A DNA stretch of 14,442 nucleotides from contig PFQB01000043.1 of the NCBI GenBank assembly GCA_002793355.1, positions 1 through 14,442 on the forward strand, written 5' to 3'. A program made the position numbers and the translations under genes. The notes beneath the pieces are model-generated. The model saw nothing but the letters and a program-made list of their open reading frames with translations. It was not told where the DNA came from and made no database searches. This document shows positions 1 through 5,951 of this stretch, piece after piece. Position 1 is the stretch's first letter, and every line of letters begins with the position of its first letter. This DNA comes from Candidatus Dojkabacteria bacterium CG_4_10_14_0_2_um_filter_Dojkabacteria_WS6_41_15 (GTDB lineage: Bacteria; Patescibacteriota; Dojkabacteria; GCA-002793355).

Positions 1-13
1 TACCTTCAAACAC

Positions 14-105
14 TGGCGGAGAGGAAGGGATTCGAACCCTTGATACCCAAAAGAGAGTATAACGGTTTAGCAAACCGTCGCCTTCAGCCACTCGGCCACC
101 TCTCC
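14..105 (-). tRNA. tRNA-Ser (anticodon GCT)
   Basis: Read on the minus strand, a 7-bp acceptor stem (GGAGAGG with CCTCTCC) closes a full cloverleaf with discriminator base G and an encoded CCA end (TGG at 14-16 on the plus strand). The anticodon arm is ACGGT / TTGCTAA / ACCGT, which puts GCT at positions 34-36, so it reads AGC/AGT serine codons. A long variable arm between the anticodon and T arms (GGTTCGAATCC) is the class II feature expected of tRNA-Ser. It lies 21 bp downstream of the DUF4870-like gene on the same strand, so it could be co-transcribed with it. Confidence 0.95.
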
Positions 106-107
106 AT

Positions 108-121
108 GCCGCCGTGGCGGC
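108..121. repeat. Short GC-rich hairpin between DUF4870 gene and tRNA-Ser
   Basis: GCCGCC-GT-GGCGGC can form a 6-bp stem (5 bp with a four-base loop). It lies in the 21-bp gap between the membrane-protein stop codon and the tRNA 5' end. There is no T run on either strand, so it does not look like a normal intrinsic terminator. It could mark a processing point between mRNA and tRNA. Confidence 0.4.
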
Positions 122-126
122 GGGGA

Positions 127-513
127 TTACTCTTTCTTGGAACCAGCAACGGTTTTGTCCGCTTGCTGTTCTGCCCAATCGCCAATATATGGCAATTTCC
201 AGGTTTCACCTTGGTAGGCTTTGTAGGCACCTAGTACCCAAAGAACCAAAAAGGCTGGTCCGATAAGACAAGAAGCCAAGCCAAGAGTAACCGTAGATAA
301 AACAACAGAAATTACAAAGGCTGCAACAGAGTAGGCTAATGATTCCCATGCCCAGAATTGAATGAATTTGTCTTTTTTGTACGAATCTACCAAGATAAAG
401 ACGAGAGAAGAAATCGGCGCAAATAGCCACGCCAAGGCCGCCATTAAGTTACTGTTACTATCGGTACTTACTGCTACCTTCTTAACTTCCTCTGCTCTAA
501 CAACTTCTGCCAT
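127..513 (-). CDS. DUF4870/Tic20-like small membrane protein
   Basis: 128 aa. A charged N-terminal tail of about 20 residues is followed by three hydrophobic segments (roughly 23-42, 57-77 and 79-98) and a polar C-terminus. Between the first two helices is the pattern D-x(5)-KFIQFWAWESLAYSV (about 43-63), and after the last comes AYKAYQGETWKLPYIGDWA (about 96-114). Both match my recollection of the DUF4870 (Tic20-like) family, which typically has a lysine-phenylalanine/histidine-rich loop and a final 'A-x-A-x-x-G-x-x-x-x-P-x-I' motif. The function of bacterial members is unknown. A possible -10 lies 27 bp upstream. The stop is next to tRNA-Ser, and the three pilin-like genes lie upstream on the same strand. 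The start is the first ATG and leaves an ordinary cytoplasmic tail; no Shine-Dalgarno is visible. Confidence 0.75.
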   Translation of the reverse strand: MAEVVRAEEVKKVAVSTDSNSNLMAALAWLFAPISSLVFILVDSYKKDKFIQFWAWESLAYSVAAFVISVVLSTVTLGLASCLIGPAFLVLWVLGAYKAYQGETWKLPYIGDWAEQQADKTVAGSKKE

Positions 514-539
514 AATTATGTCTGATCAAATTATTTTTA

Positions 540-545
540 ATTATA
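540..545 (-). promoter_or_regulatory. Possible -10 box (TATAAT) for the DUF4870-like gene
   Basis: A perfect TATAAT on the minus strand, in the 41-bp gap between pilin-like gene 1 and the DUF4870-like gene. It would start transcription about 20 bp before the ATG at 513. No recognisable -35 lies at 16-18 bp, and the spacer is AT-rich, so a chance match is possible. Confidence 0.3.
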
Positions 546-554
546 CACCAAATT

Positions 555-887
555 CTACAATCCGATTGTTGTTGGCACGTTATATCCTAGTAGGTTCGTC
601 ACCACCGATACGATAACAAAACCCGTTAACGAGATTACTAGCCCAATAAGTGCATATTGGATTTCTGCCTGGGCACTTTTTACTTTGCTGGCATCACCTG
701 CACTCATGACATAATCCATGCCTCCCTTTATCACAAAAAACGTTGCAAGAATCGTACTTATAATAAATGCCATCGAAAAGAATCCGGCAATTCTTGCATC
801 GGCGTCAGCTGGAGCTACTATGCCGGAGACGTTAGTCGGGGGTGTTCCGATAATATCTGTAGCGGCCAATATTAGTTTTCTTATCAT
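555..887 (-). CDS. Type IV secretion pilin-like protein 1
   Basis: 110 aa. A short N-terminal segment, a Pro/Ala-rich stretch, then two hydrophobic helices (about 34-56 and 78-100) joined by a polar hairpin with GGMDYVMSAGDASKVKSAQ (about 55-73). The pattern GG-x-x-Y-x-x-S-x-GD-x-x-K-x-x-x-A followed by A-x-x-GL recurs in the genes at 936, 1270 and 7968. It is the signature I associate with the candidate-phylum 'T4SS pilin' (VirB2/TrbC-like) family. Such proteins would be inserted in the membrane and could polymerise into a pilus. The hairpin-coding DNA is nearly identical to that of the next gene. It lies 48 bp downstream of pilin 2 with no visible Shine-Dalgarno. Confidence is high in the family pattern and moderate in the function. 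Confidence 0.75.
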   Translation of the reverse strand: MIRKLILAATDIIGTPPTNVSGIVAPADADARIAGFFSMAFIISTILATFFVIKGGMDYVMSAGDASKVKSAQAEIQYALIGLVISLTGFVIVSVVTNLLGYNVPTTIGL

Positions 888-935
888 TTTTGAGTATTAA
901 ATAATTTATTACGCAGACATTTTGCCTATAACCAA

Positions 936-1253
936 TTATGTTCCGGTAACTCCCTTCATTACGAGAGCTTGAACTACAAAAGCGAAGGCTACGATAACCA
1001 TGCCAATCAATGCGTTTGTCATCATTGCCTGCGCACTTTTTACTTTGTTTGCATCCCCTGCGCTCATAATATAGGTGACTCCTGCATACACGAACATCGC
1101 TACAAACATGATTCCTGTAAGGGGAATAATAATATTTAGTCCGTTAGCAACAACACCCCAAAAGGTTGTCGGACCATTAGGACCTAGTGGATTGGTAATA
1201 GATCCGATTAACGCCGCGTTTATACTTTTTCCAAAAAACAATGCCGTTGCCAT
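936..1253 (-). CDS. Type IV secretion pilin-like protein 2
   Basis: 105 aa, with the same two-helix plan as its neighbours: an N-terminal region with PLGPNGPTTFWG (about 22-33), helix 1 (about 38-60), a polar hairpin containing GVTYIMSAGDANKVKSAQ (about 58-75) and helix 2 (about 80-100). The hairpin shares MSAGDA-x-KVKSAQA with pilin 1, and the underlying DNA is also close (1027-1069 against 661-703), pointing to tandem duplication or gene conversion. It begins 16 bp after the stop of pilin 3, so the two are probably on one transcript. The ATG has only a weak AGG close by. The likely role is a pilus subunit of a type IV secretion-like or DNA-uptake-like machine. Confidence 0.75.
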   Translation of the reverse strand: MATALFFGKSINAALIGSITNPLGPNGPTTFWGVVANGLNIIIPLTGIMFVAMFVYAGVTYIMSAGDANKVKSAQAMMTNALIGMVIVAFAFVVQALVMKGVTGT

Positions 1254-1269
1254 ACCTGTTCTTGTTTAA

Positions 1270-1602
1270 CTAAAATACTCCACTTATTCCAAGTAGATTA
1301 AACACTATACCCACTATAGTGACTGCTCCAAGAATCAATAACAAGCCAAGAATTGCGTTCTGGAGTTGCTCTTTCGCATCCTTCAGTTTTGCCGCGTCAC
1401 CTCCGCTAGTGAGAATAGTATACCCACTGGCAGCTACCATGATAACGGCAATCATCACCGATAGTGCAACAGCAATCACCAGTACCTTATTAAAAAAGCT
1501 ATCAGCTTCGGGAGTGTATGTTTCGCCACCGTCTAGCAATGGCATAGTTTGCGCAAAAACTTTCCAGCTACGCGAGGCACCAATTATCATCACAATATTC
1601 AT
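1270..1602 (-). CDS. Type IV secretion pilin-like protein 3
   Basis: 110 aa from the ATG at 1602. The reading frame can be extended to a TTG at 1626, but that codon lies upstream of a strong -10 box (1613-1618), so the ATG (or one of the TTG/GTG/ATG codons within a few bases) is the better start. An N-terminal hydrophobic stretch (MNIVMIIGASRSWKVFAQ) may be a signal or membrane segment. Two hydrophobic helices follow around SGYTILTSGGDAAKLKDAK, again the G-x-x-(Y/T)-x-x-(S/T)-x-GD-x-x-K hairpin of this family, with A-I-L-G-L after it. It is more divergent from pilins 1 and 2 than they are from each other. It heads the three-gene pilin run on this strand. Confidence 0.72.
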   Translation of the reverse strand: MNIVMIIGASRSWKVFAQTMPLLDGGETYTPEADSFFNKVLVIAVALSVMIAVIMVAASGYTILTSGGDAAKLKDAKEQLQNAILGLLLILGAVTIVGIVFNLLGISGVF

Positions 1603-1612
1603 ATTCAAGGTT

Positions 1613-1641
1613 ATTATACCAGCCAAGCCTCAGACAATCAA
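1613..1641 (-). promoter_or_regulatory. Promoter for the three-gene pilin-like run
   Basis: On the minus strand, TTGATT (1641-1636), a 17-bp spacer, then TATAAT (1618-1613) preceded by TGG, which makes an extended -10. Spacing and boxes fit a housekeeping sigma factor. The -35 overlaps the stop codon of the upstream methyltransferase. Transcription would start near 1606, only about four bases before the ATG at 1602, so the pilin mRNA would be nearly leaderless. The upstream TTG at 1626 would not be transcribed from this promoter. Confidence 0.6.
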
Positions 1642-2633
1642 AAGTCAACCTGTTCTGGCCGCGGGTCTCGTAAATCAATTATTCCTTTTTTTGCCTGCTC
1701 GAATCGATGCCCATTAGAACACACCAGAGCTGATTTTTCCGCATGAAGTAGCGTACAGCACGTTGGACAACGCAATCTTTCCCCAAGCAGAATTGAGCTC
1801 TCGATAAATTCACCCGGCTTCTTTAATACGATAAAGACACTTGGCGTAATCAGCCAGTGGGGAGCGATTTGTTGCATTAGTGCCTCAAGACGGTTCAACC
1901 AGCCTGTCGGAATTATCTTTTTCAGCAATGGTATTCTCCAAAAAGAACAAGCATACAGCCCCTCCACCTCTAACCCAGCTTGCACCGCCGTGTGTCGAAC
2001 AAAATCCGGAGAGAAATTGTACATTATCGCCAATTGCCCTTCCTTCATCCCCTGCGATGTGTTGTTTTGGTGGTTCACTCGCAAAACGGGAAGTCTCTTG
2101 TAGGGCACGACATCGAGCCTAACAAGGTGACGCATCAGTGCCAATAGATGGTTCTTATTGGCAAACTCAATAATCGCAATTCCGCCAGGAACCAAGGTTT
2201 TGCCCAACTCGGTAAAAAACAGCGGAAGATCTTTTAGGTGGTGCATTACTCGAACAGAGAGAAGCAAATCGATACTGTTTAAAGCAAAGGGAAGCCGGTA
2301 CGCATTTAGCGCGACAAACTTCACTTTTTCTTTATAGGGACTGAGGACAATTCTGTTTTGCCCTTCCAGAAGCTCATTCGAGGAGTAATCTGCCAATACA
2401 ACTTGTTTCGCCGTACTCCCATACAGCGGAGCTAGCCGTCCATAGGCGCCCCCTAAATCAACAATTTCTCTCTTGTTCACATCTGGCACATACTTTTTTA
2501 GCAAGAAGGTTAGCAGCGTGACTTCTGCAACATGTTCATACTCTCGTCCTTTCCAAAAATCACTGTAGCGATAGCTATTCAATTCATAGTTGGCCACAAA
2601 GTCTTTCGGATTCATGTCTTTATTTCGTAGCAT
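1638..2633 (-). CDS. SAM-dependent methyltransferase with C-terminal RlmA-type zinc ribbon
   Basis: 331 aa. Residues about 55-165 are a class I SAM methyltransferase: motif I is VDLGGAYGRLAPLYG (58-72), the acidic end of strand 2 is VLADYS (79-84), and the motif IV/V region is IDLLLSVRVMHHL (121-133) followed by LVPGGIAIIEFAN (147-159). Residues 286-331 form a probable zinc site: C289-P-T-C292 ... C305-S-N-G-H309, then RFEQAKKGIIDL. This closely resembles the zinc ribbon that starts RlmA-type 23S rRNA guanine methyltransferases (CPLC ... CPQRHQFDMAKEGYVNLL in E. coli, from memory), but here it is at the C-terminus. The target (rRNA, lipid or quinone-like molecule) is unknown. GGAG lies five bases before the ATG and supports this start. 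It is followed after 35 bp by pilin 3. Confidence 0.8.
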   Translation of the reverse strand: MLRNKDMNPKDFVANYELNSYRYSDFWKGREYEHVAEVTLLTFLLKKYVPDVNKREIVDLGGAYGRLAPLYGSTAKQVVLADYSSNELLEGQNRIVLSPYKEKVKFVALNAYRLPFALNSIDLLLSVRVMHHLKDLPLFFTELGKTLVPGGIAIIEFANKNHLLALMRHLVRLDVVPYKRLPVLRVNHQNNTSQGMKEGQLAIMYNFSPDFVRHTAVQAGLEVEGLYACSFWRIPLLKKIIPTGWLNRLEALMQQIAPHWLITPSVFIVLKKPGEFIESSILLGERLRCPTCCTLLHAEKSALVCSNGHRFEQAKKGIIDLRDPRPEQVDF

Positions 2634-2776
2634 AAAACTCCGACCGTGAGGTCGAAAAATGTAAGCGCGTAATCGCGTAGCGGAGAAATATAGTACCTCG
2701 CAGAACGTAGTTCTGCCGGCTAAGTGGCCACTCTGTAGACCATGACGAAGTCACAGGTGCGTAAGCGCGGGGGAAT
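2634..2776. repeat. Intergenic cluster of small palindromes and minimal-loop hairpins
   Basis: This 143-bp spacer between the GT4 gene and the methyltransferase is built largely of palindromes. They are CGACC-GTGA-GGTCG (2641-2654), CGCG-TAAT-CGCG (2666-2677), GCAGAAC-GTA-GTTCTGC (2700-2716), GCCGGC (2715-2720), AGTGGCCACT (2723-2732), TGAC-GAA-GTCA (2743-2753) and GTGC-GTAA-GCGC (2757-2768). The nonamer GTAAGCGCG occurs at 2661 and 2761, exactly 100 bp apart. Several loops are of the C(GNA)G or C(GNNA)G kind, known to give unusually stable DNA mini-hairpins. No reading frame of note crosses it. The first hairpin abuts the methyltransferase Shine-Dalgarno. Confidence 0.7.
2638..2641 (-). promoter_or_regulatory. 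Shine-Dalgarno GGAG of the methyltransferase
   Basis: GGAG on the minus strand, four bases (TTTT) before the ATG at 2633. Its first G is also the last base of the CGACC/GGTCG hairpin, so folding of that hairpin could affect access to the ribosome site. Confidence 0.55.
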
Positions 2777-3940
2777 CTATTCATGCGCTTTTACCGTAGC
2801 AGAAATTATCATAAAGGTAACAAGTAGCCAGGCAACCACCAGGACATAGGGTTTTAAAAACGACGGGGAGAAAATTCCCAACAATCCCAATAACGCAGTA
2901 ACAGCATATTCCAAATAGGCGATTTTCGGCTCTGAAAAACCCAGCTTCATCAATTGATGATGAAAATGAAACTTATTACTAATCAAAAAAAGCTGAAATG
3001 GTGACTTGGGTCGATAGTATACAATACGCCGCAACAACACCCAGGCCATATCTAGTAAAGGAATAGCAAAAAACAACAAGGTTACTGCGAACTTTGATCC
3101 TCCAATGACCGCAATCCCTGCAACAATAAAGCCAATAACACTTTTCCCGGCCGATCCCGACAGTATCTTGTTAGGATAAAAATTATAGAAAAGAAAACCC
3201 AACAAAGCCCCTGCCAACGTTATGGCAAAAAGAGCAGAAGCAGATTGGTTAAACATGATACTGACACCAAAGAGAGCAAACAGCGAGATTGCCGTACTTC
3301 CTTCCATCAAACCATCAGTTCCTGCTTGCCATTTAATACCGTTAATCAGGGGGAGTACCCACAATAACAAAATTAGGTCGCCCGGAAAAACGAAACGTAA
3401 TACCCAAGGTAACTGGCCAAGTGAAAAGGTCCACATATCCGTATGAACGAACACTCCGTTAAAAGGATTCCTAAACCCCAAAATATCAACAGGAGAGAGT
3501 ATAAATAACAAGGCGGCTAGCAAGTGAAAGGAAAACTGCACCTTGCCGGAGAAATCAAATGCATCATCCAGAATACCCACCACAAATAATATGCCAATAA
3601 TGACAAACCACATCACATAGACGGAAAATTCAGCAATTGGAATATTGATTGTTTTAGATATTAGAAGCACGGCACCGCTAACAAAAAGGAAAGGAAGAAC
3701 ATAGGCTATCCCGCCCCACATAATAAGCGGTGGCTTGTCTAGCCTTCTTCGTGCAGCCTGCAGCTTGGATTCGTACTCGCTATCAGGCAGTCCTTTTTCG
3801 CGTAATTCTTGAATGTTCTTGAGCACGACCTCTGGAGGTTCTTGGACTGCACCGTATCTCTTTGCGAGAACAGCAATCCATGGAGTTACAAGCAGAGACA
3901 GTAGCAAGGCCGCTCCTCCAGCTATCAGGTATATCTCCAT
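2777..3940 (-). CDS. GT4-family (MraY/WecA/TagO-like) polyprenyl-phosphate sugar-phosphate transferase, divergent
   Basis: 387 aa with about ten hydrophobic segments. Family landmarks in order: a polar loop leading to LDKPPLIMWGGIAYVLPF (68-85, the 'KP..GG' region); ILDDAFDFSGKVQF (123-136, the Asp-Asp motif); NGIKWQAGTDGLMEG (200-214, matching N-x-x-N-x-x-DG-x-DGL); YNFYPNKILSGSAGKSVIGF (252-271); and NKFHFHHQLMKLGFS (322-336), the HxHH loop typical of WecA/TagO-type enzymes. These enzymes move a sugar-1-phosphate from a UDP-sugar to undecaprenyl phosphate on the cytoplasmic face to start glycan synthesis. The GDxGS motif is changed to GSAGK (262-266) and the DG-x-DGL motif to AGTDGL, so activity or substrate may differ. 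Residues 36-66 form an extra charged loop. GGAGGG six bases before the ATG supports the start. It lies just after a small membrane-protein gene. Confidence 0.8.
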   Translation of the reverse strand: MEIYLIAGGAALLLSLLVTPWIAVLAKRYGAVQEPPEVVLKNIQELREKGLPDSEYESKLQAARRRLDKPPLIMWGGIAYVLPFLFVSGAVLLISKTINIPIAEFSVYVMWFVIIGILFVVGILDDAFDFSGKVQFSFHLLAALLFILSPVDILGFRNPFNGVFVHTDMWTFSLGQLPWVLRFVFPGDLILLLWVLPLINGIKWQAGTDGLMEGSTAISLFALFGVSIMFNQSASALFAITLAGALLGFLFYNFYPNKILSGSAGKSVIGFIVAGIAVIGGSKFAVTLLFFAIPLLDMAWVLLRRIVYYRPKSPFQLFLISNKFHFHHQLMKLGFSEPKIAYLEYAVTALLGLLGIFSPSFLKPYVLVVAWLLVTFMIISATVKAHE

Positions 3941-3943
3941 ACG

Positions 3944-4411
3944 TTACCCTCCAAATAATATCAAGGGCGAGAGAATCACTTTCGCCAAAAGTAATAGCAA
4001 TACCAAGCAAACGGCATAGAGATATGATATTACCCCTGATCTTCCGCCCCAACTGAGCACTAATGCGACCAATAGCGTTAAGAGCCAAACCATCACCATG
4101 CCACCCCAAAAGTAAGGAAGAACAGAAAGTTTATAGACAGAAGCAGAGAGAAATACTGGAAATATTGACTTACTTCCAGGAATAAATAATACCCCAAGGC
4201 CGGACTCAACCAGCTTAGAATGTTCTTGGATTTGCAAATAAACCAATAGTATGACACCGCCGCAAATCCAAAACAATATATTGGTGATTACTTGAACCAA
4301 AGGGGAGTATTTAAATTCTCTAATATACTTCTTTAACGAGTATCGAATCCCGGATAGCGAAGACACATGAATGGACAGTGGAAGTTGTTCAGTGTCGAGG
4401 GATGCTTCCAT
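3944..4411 (-). CDS. Membrane protein of unknown function
   Basis: 155 aa; I do not recognise a family. The N-terminal 37 residues are polar, including a basic patch (SLKKYIREFKYS). Four hydrophobic segments follow: about 38-60 (VQVITNILFWICGGVILLVYL), about 70-90, about 98-120 (PYFWGGMVMVWLLTLLVALVL) and about 128-153. The fold suggests a small integral membrane protein with its N-terminus in the cytoplasm. It begins five bases after the dnaN stop codon and ends three bases before the GT4 gene, whose Shine-Dalgarno overlaps this gene's end. It is therefore almost certainly co-transcribed and translationally coupled with both. A link to the GT4 enzyme is plausible from position only. No Shine-Dalgarno is visible before the ATG. 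Confidence 0.7.
   Translation of the reverse strand: MEASLDTEQLPLSIHVSSLSGIRYSLKKYIREFKYSPLVQVITNILFWICGGVILLVYLQIQEHSKLVESGLGVLFIPGSKSIFPVFLSASVYKLSVLPYFWGGMVMVWLLTLLVALVLSWGGRSGVISYLYAVCLVLLLLLAKVILSPLILFGG
3947..3952 (-). promoter_or_regulatory. Strong Shine-Dalgarno GGAGGG of the GT4 gene
   Basis: On the minus strand GGAGGG is followed by the TAA stop of the upstream membrane-protein gene and then by CGT and the ATG at 3940. It is the strongest ribosome site in the window. It fixes the GT4 start and shows that the organism uses canonical initiation for internal operon genes. Confidence 0.7.
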
Positions 4412-4416
4412 ACAAA

Positions 4417-5553
4417 CTAGTCATCTAATTTTAGTGGCATCAATATATGAAGGAAGGAATCGAGGGAAGGTTGCAAAAAGACACCCGGTGCCACTTTGGT
4501 AGAGGCCCTGAATATAACACTCTCATCTTCTATCAGCGAAAGAATATCTAATAAAAATCTTATCTGAAATGCAATCTTTAGTGGCTCTCCTTCATGTGTT
4601 ACGGCAACTTCTTCGCGGATATTTCCAATTTCGGGAACCAGGGCTTCCATCGTCAGTTTGTTTTCAGCAAAATTTAAGATTACTTTTTGACCAATAGCAG
4701 ATTGTGCGAAAACCCCAACTCGCTTGAGCGATTCCAACCAAAGCGTTCTTGACACCGTTACTTCCGTTTGATGAGCTACGGGGATTACTGCTTTATACGC
4801 GGGATAATCTCCTTCTATTAGCCGTGCAAATATCTCTATTTCCCCATATTGAAGCAAAACAAAATTTCCATTTTTAGATAATTTACAAGTTACTACCGGC
4901 TGTTCTGTAACTGCAGCAATAAAGGTATCTCTAATGACTCTAACCACCTGCTCCATGGCAACAGAGGGAATTACCACCTGTTTCTTCCCCACATAGTTAG
5001 AACTTGATTGCGCAATAATTTTTGATAAACGAAATGTGTCTAACGCAACCATCATAACCGAGTCGTTCTCGACCTCTACATTTATCCCCGTCAAAATAGG
5101 GCGGATATCATCTTTGGCACACGCGAAGATAGTCTTGTCGACCATCGAGGCAAACTGTTCGCCTTGCAAGGTAAATAATGTCTCCATTTCTGATGATTCG
5201 AACAGAGGAAAGTCATCGACATCTCTAGTCGTAAATTCTGCGTCTCCGGACTTGGATGAAACTTTTAGCACGCCTTTCCCTTTTTTAATGGTAACGCTTT
5301 CTGTTTTAGAGATTGTATTGATATATTGAGAAAACAGTTTGGCATTTACAGAGGTTTTTCCAGTTTCTTTGGCAGCAACTTGTGCGGTAGCGGAAATCTG
5401 AATTTCTAAATCAGTACCTACTATCCGTATTGATTTCCTTGAAACTTCCAATAAGAGGTTATTAAGAAGAGGAAGATTAGCCTTTGAATTAACAACTTTG
5501 CTGGCAATATTGACATAACTTGCGAGTACTTCCGCGCTGATCACTAATTCCAT
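4417..5553 (-). CDS. dnaN: DNA polymerase III beta subunit (sliding clamp)
   Basis: 378 aa, close to the usual 365-380 for bacterial clamps. The N-terminus MELVISAEVLASYVNIASKVVNSKANLPLLNNLLLEV matches the first clamp domain, followed by GTDLEIQISA (about 46-55). The middle domain carries FTTRDVDDFPLF and FACAKDDIRPILTGINVEV (family pattern A-x-D-x-x-R-P-x-L-x-G). The third domain has LIEGDYPAYKAVIP and ends in FLHILMPLKLDD, matching the conserved 'Y-V-I-M-P-x-R' tail. Two clamp subunits form a ring that tethers the replicative polymerase to DNA. It is the first gene left of the origin-like region and reads away from it. A TGATATAAG extended -10 lies 17 bases before the ATG; there is no evident Shine-Dalgarno. 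dnaA is not beside it. Confidence 0.95.
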   Translation of the reverse strand: MELVISAEVLASYVNIASKVVNSKANLPLLNNLLLEVSRKSIRIVGTDLEIQISATAQVAAKETGKTSVNAKLFSQYINTISKTESVTIKKGKGVLKVSSKSGDAEFTTRDVDDFPLFESSEMETLFTLQGEQFASMVDKTIFACAKDDIRPILTGINVEVENDSVMMVALDTFRLSKIIAQSSSNYVGKKQVVIPSVAMEQVVRVIRDTFIAAVTEQPVVTCKLSKNGNFVLLQYGEIEIFARLIEGDYPAYKAVIPVAHQTEVTVSRTLWLESLKRVGVFAQSAIGQKVILNFAENKLTMEALVPEIGNIREEVAVTHEGEPLKIAFQIRFLLDILSLIEDESVIFRASTKVAPGVFLQPSLDSFLHILMPLKLDD

Positions 5554-5570
5554 TGCTGCTTTAGAGAAAA

Positions 5571-5579
5571 CTTATATCA
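5571..5579 (-). promoter_or_regulatory. Extended -10 promoter of dnaN
   Basis: TGATATAAG on the minus strand: TGn followed by a -10 with five of six consensus bases. There is no clear -35, as is usual for extended -10 promoters. The predicted start near 5564 gives a leader of about 11 bases before the ATG at 5553. Confidence 0.4.
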
Positions 5580-5733
5580 GGCCTTGCAAAGGGGCATATT
5601 GCATGGGTTGTTGTGTATCCTCATTTCGAGAGATTTTTCTCTTTTGTATTAAGTGATACCTGCTTAGATTTTATCACATCTGTTACAAGATACACTCCTT
5701 CCTTTTTTTTGTATTTCCTCTTTCTTCTTTTTA

Positions 5734-5767
5734 TATTAATAGTATAAGTATTAGCGTCTGTGGGTAT
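5734..5767 (+). promoter_or_regulatory. DnaA-trio-like triplet run beside a weak DnaA box
   Basis: The plus strand reads TAT TAA TAG TAT AAG TAT TAG (5734-5754), then CGTC, then TGTGGGTAT (7/9 to the DnaA box complement TGTGGATAA). All seven triplets have A in the centre and T or A first; four of seven end in G or A. The order triplets, short GC-containing spacer, DnaA box matches the published basal unwinding element as I remember it. It borders the T-rich tract 5701-5733, a natural unwinding zone. Confidence 0.4.
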
Positions 5768-5822
5768 GTGTATGGCCTAGTACTTTGACTCCGAAATGCT
5801 ACTTAAAGGTGAATATTTCGGC

Positions 5823-5831
5823 TGTGGACAA
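5823..5831 (-). promoter_or_regulatory. DnaA box (8/9)
   Basis: TGTGGACAA on the plus strand, i.e. TTGTCCACA on the minus strand. It differs from TTATCCACA at one position and fits the relaxed consensus TTNTNCACA. Confidence 0.55.
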
Positions 5832-5866
5832 GTTGTGATTATGTTGTCTATTCTTTATATCAACCC

Positions 5867-5888
5867 GAGGAGGAGGCGGCGGCGAAGG
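5867..5888 (+). repeat. Purine/G-rich tract in the origin-like region
   Basis: A stretch of GAGG-AGG repeats passing into GCGGCGGCG and GAAGG, with at least six GG doublets spaced by one to three bases. It is sharply GC-rich within an otherwise AT-rich region. It could form a two-layer G-quadruplex or serve as the GC-rich element of an origin. It also resembles Shine-Dalgarno sequence, but no gene follows closely enough to use it. Confidence 0.4.
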
Positions 5889-5951
5889 TAGATTGTTGGA
5901 CGGAGAGGGAAATCTATGTATAAGTTTTCCGCCTTGTACTTTACTTGTTTA

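Noticed and set aside
108..121. GC-rich hairpin considered as an intrinsic terminator of the DUF4870-like gene
   Set aside because: No T run on the transcribed side, and the tRNA begins within three bases, so termination here would cut off the tRNA unless it has its own promoter.
1319..1717. 132-codon plus-strand frame opposite pilin 3
   Set aside because: It is the mirror of a hydrophobic coding region. It would run over the pilin promoter and the end of the methyltransferase.
2634..2776. Considered as a CRISPR array or a tRNA remnant
   Set aside because: No regularly spaced direct repeats beyond one nonamer pair, and no tRNA arm set such as GGTTCGAATCC.
3783..4109. 108-codon minus-strand frame overlapping the GT4 and membrane-protein genes
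   Set aside because: It covers the junction of two well-supported genes in another frame, has a low-complexity basic product and no family pattern.
5629..5642. AGAGA-TTTT-TCTCT hairpin followed by TTTG, resembling a weak plus-strand terminator
   Set aside because: Only five AT-rich pairs, and no plus-strand gene ends upstream. It more likely reflects local pyrimidine-rich composition.
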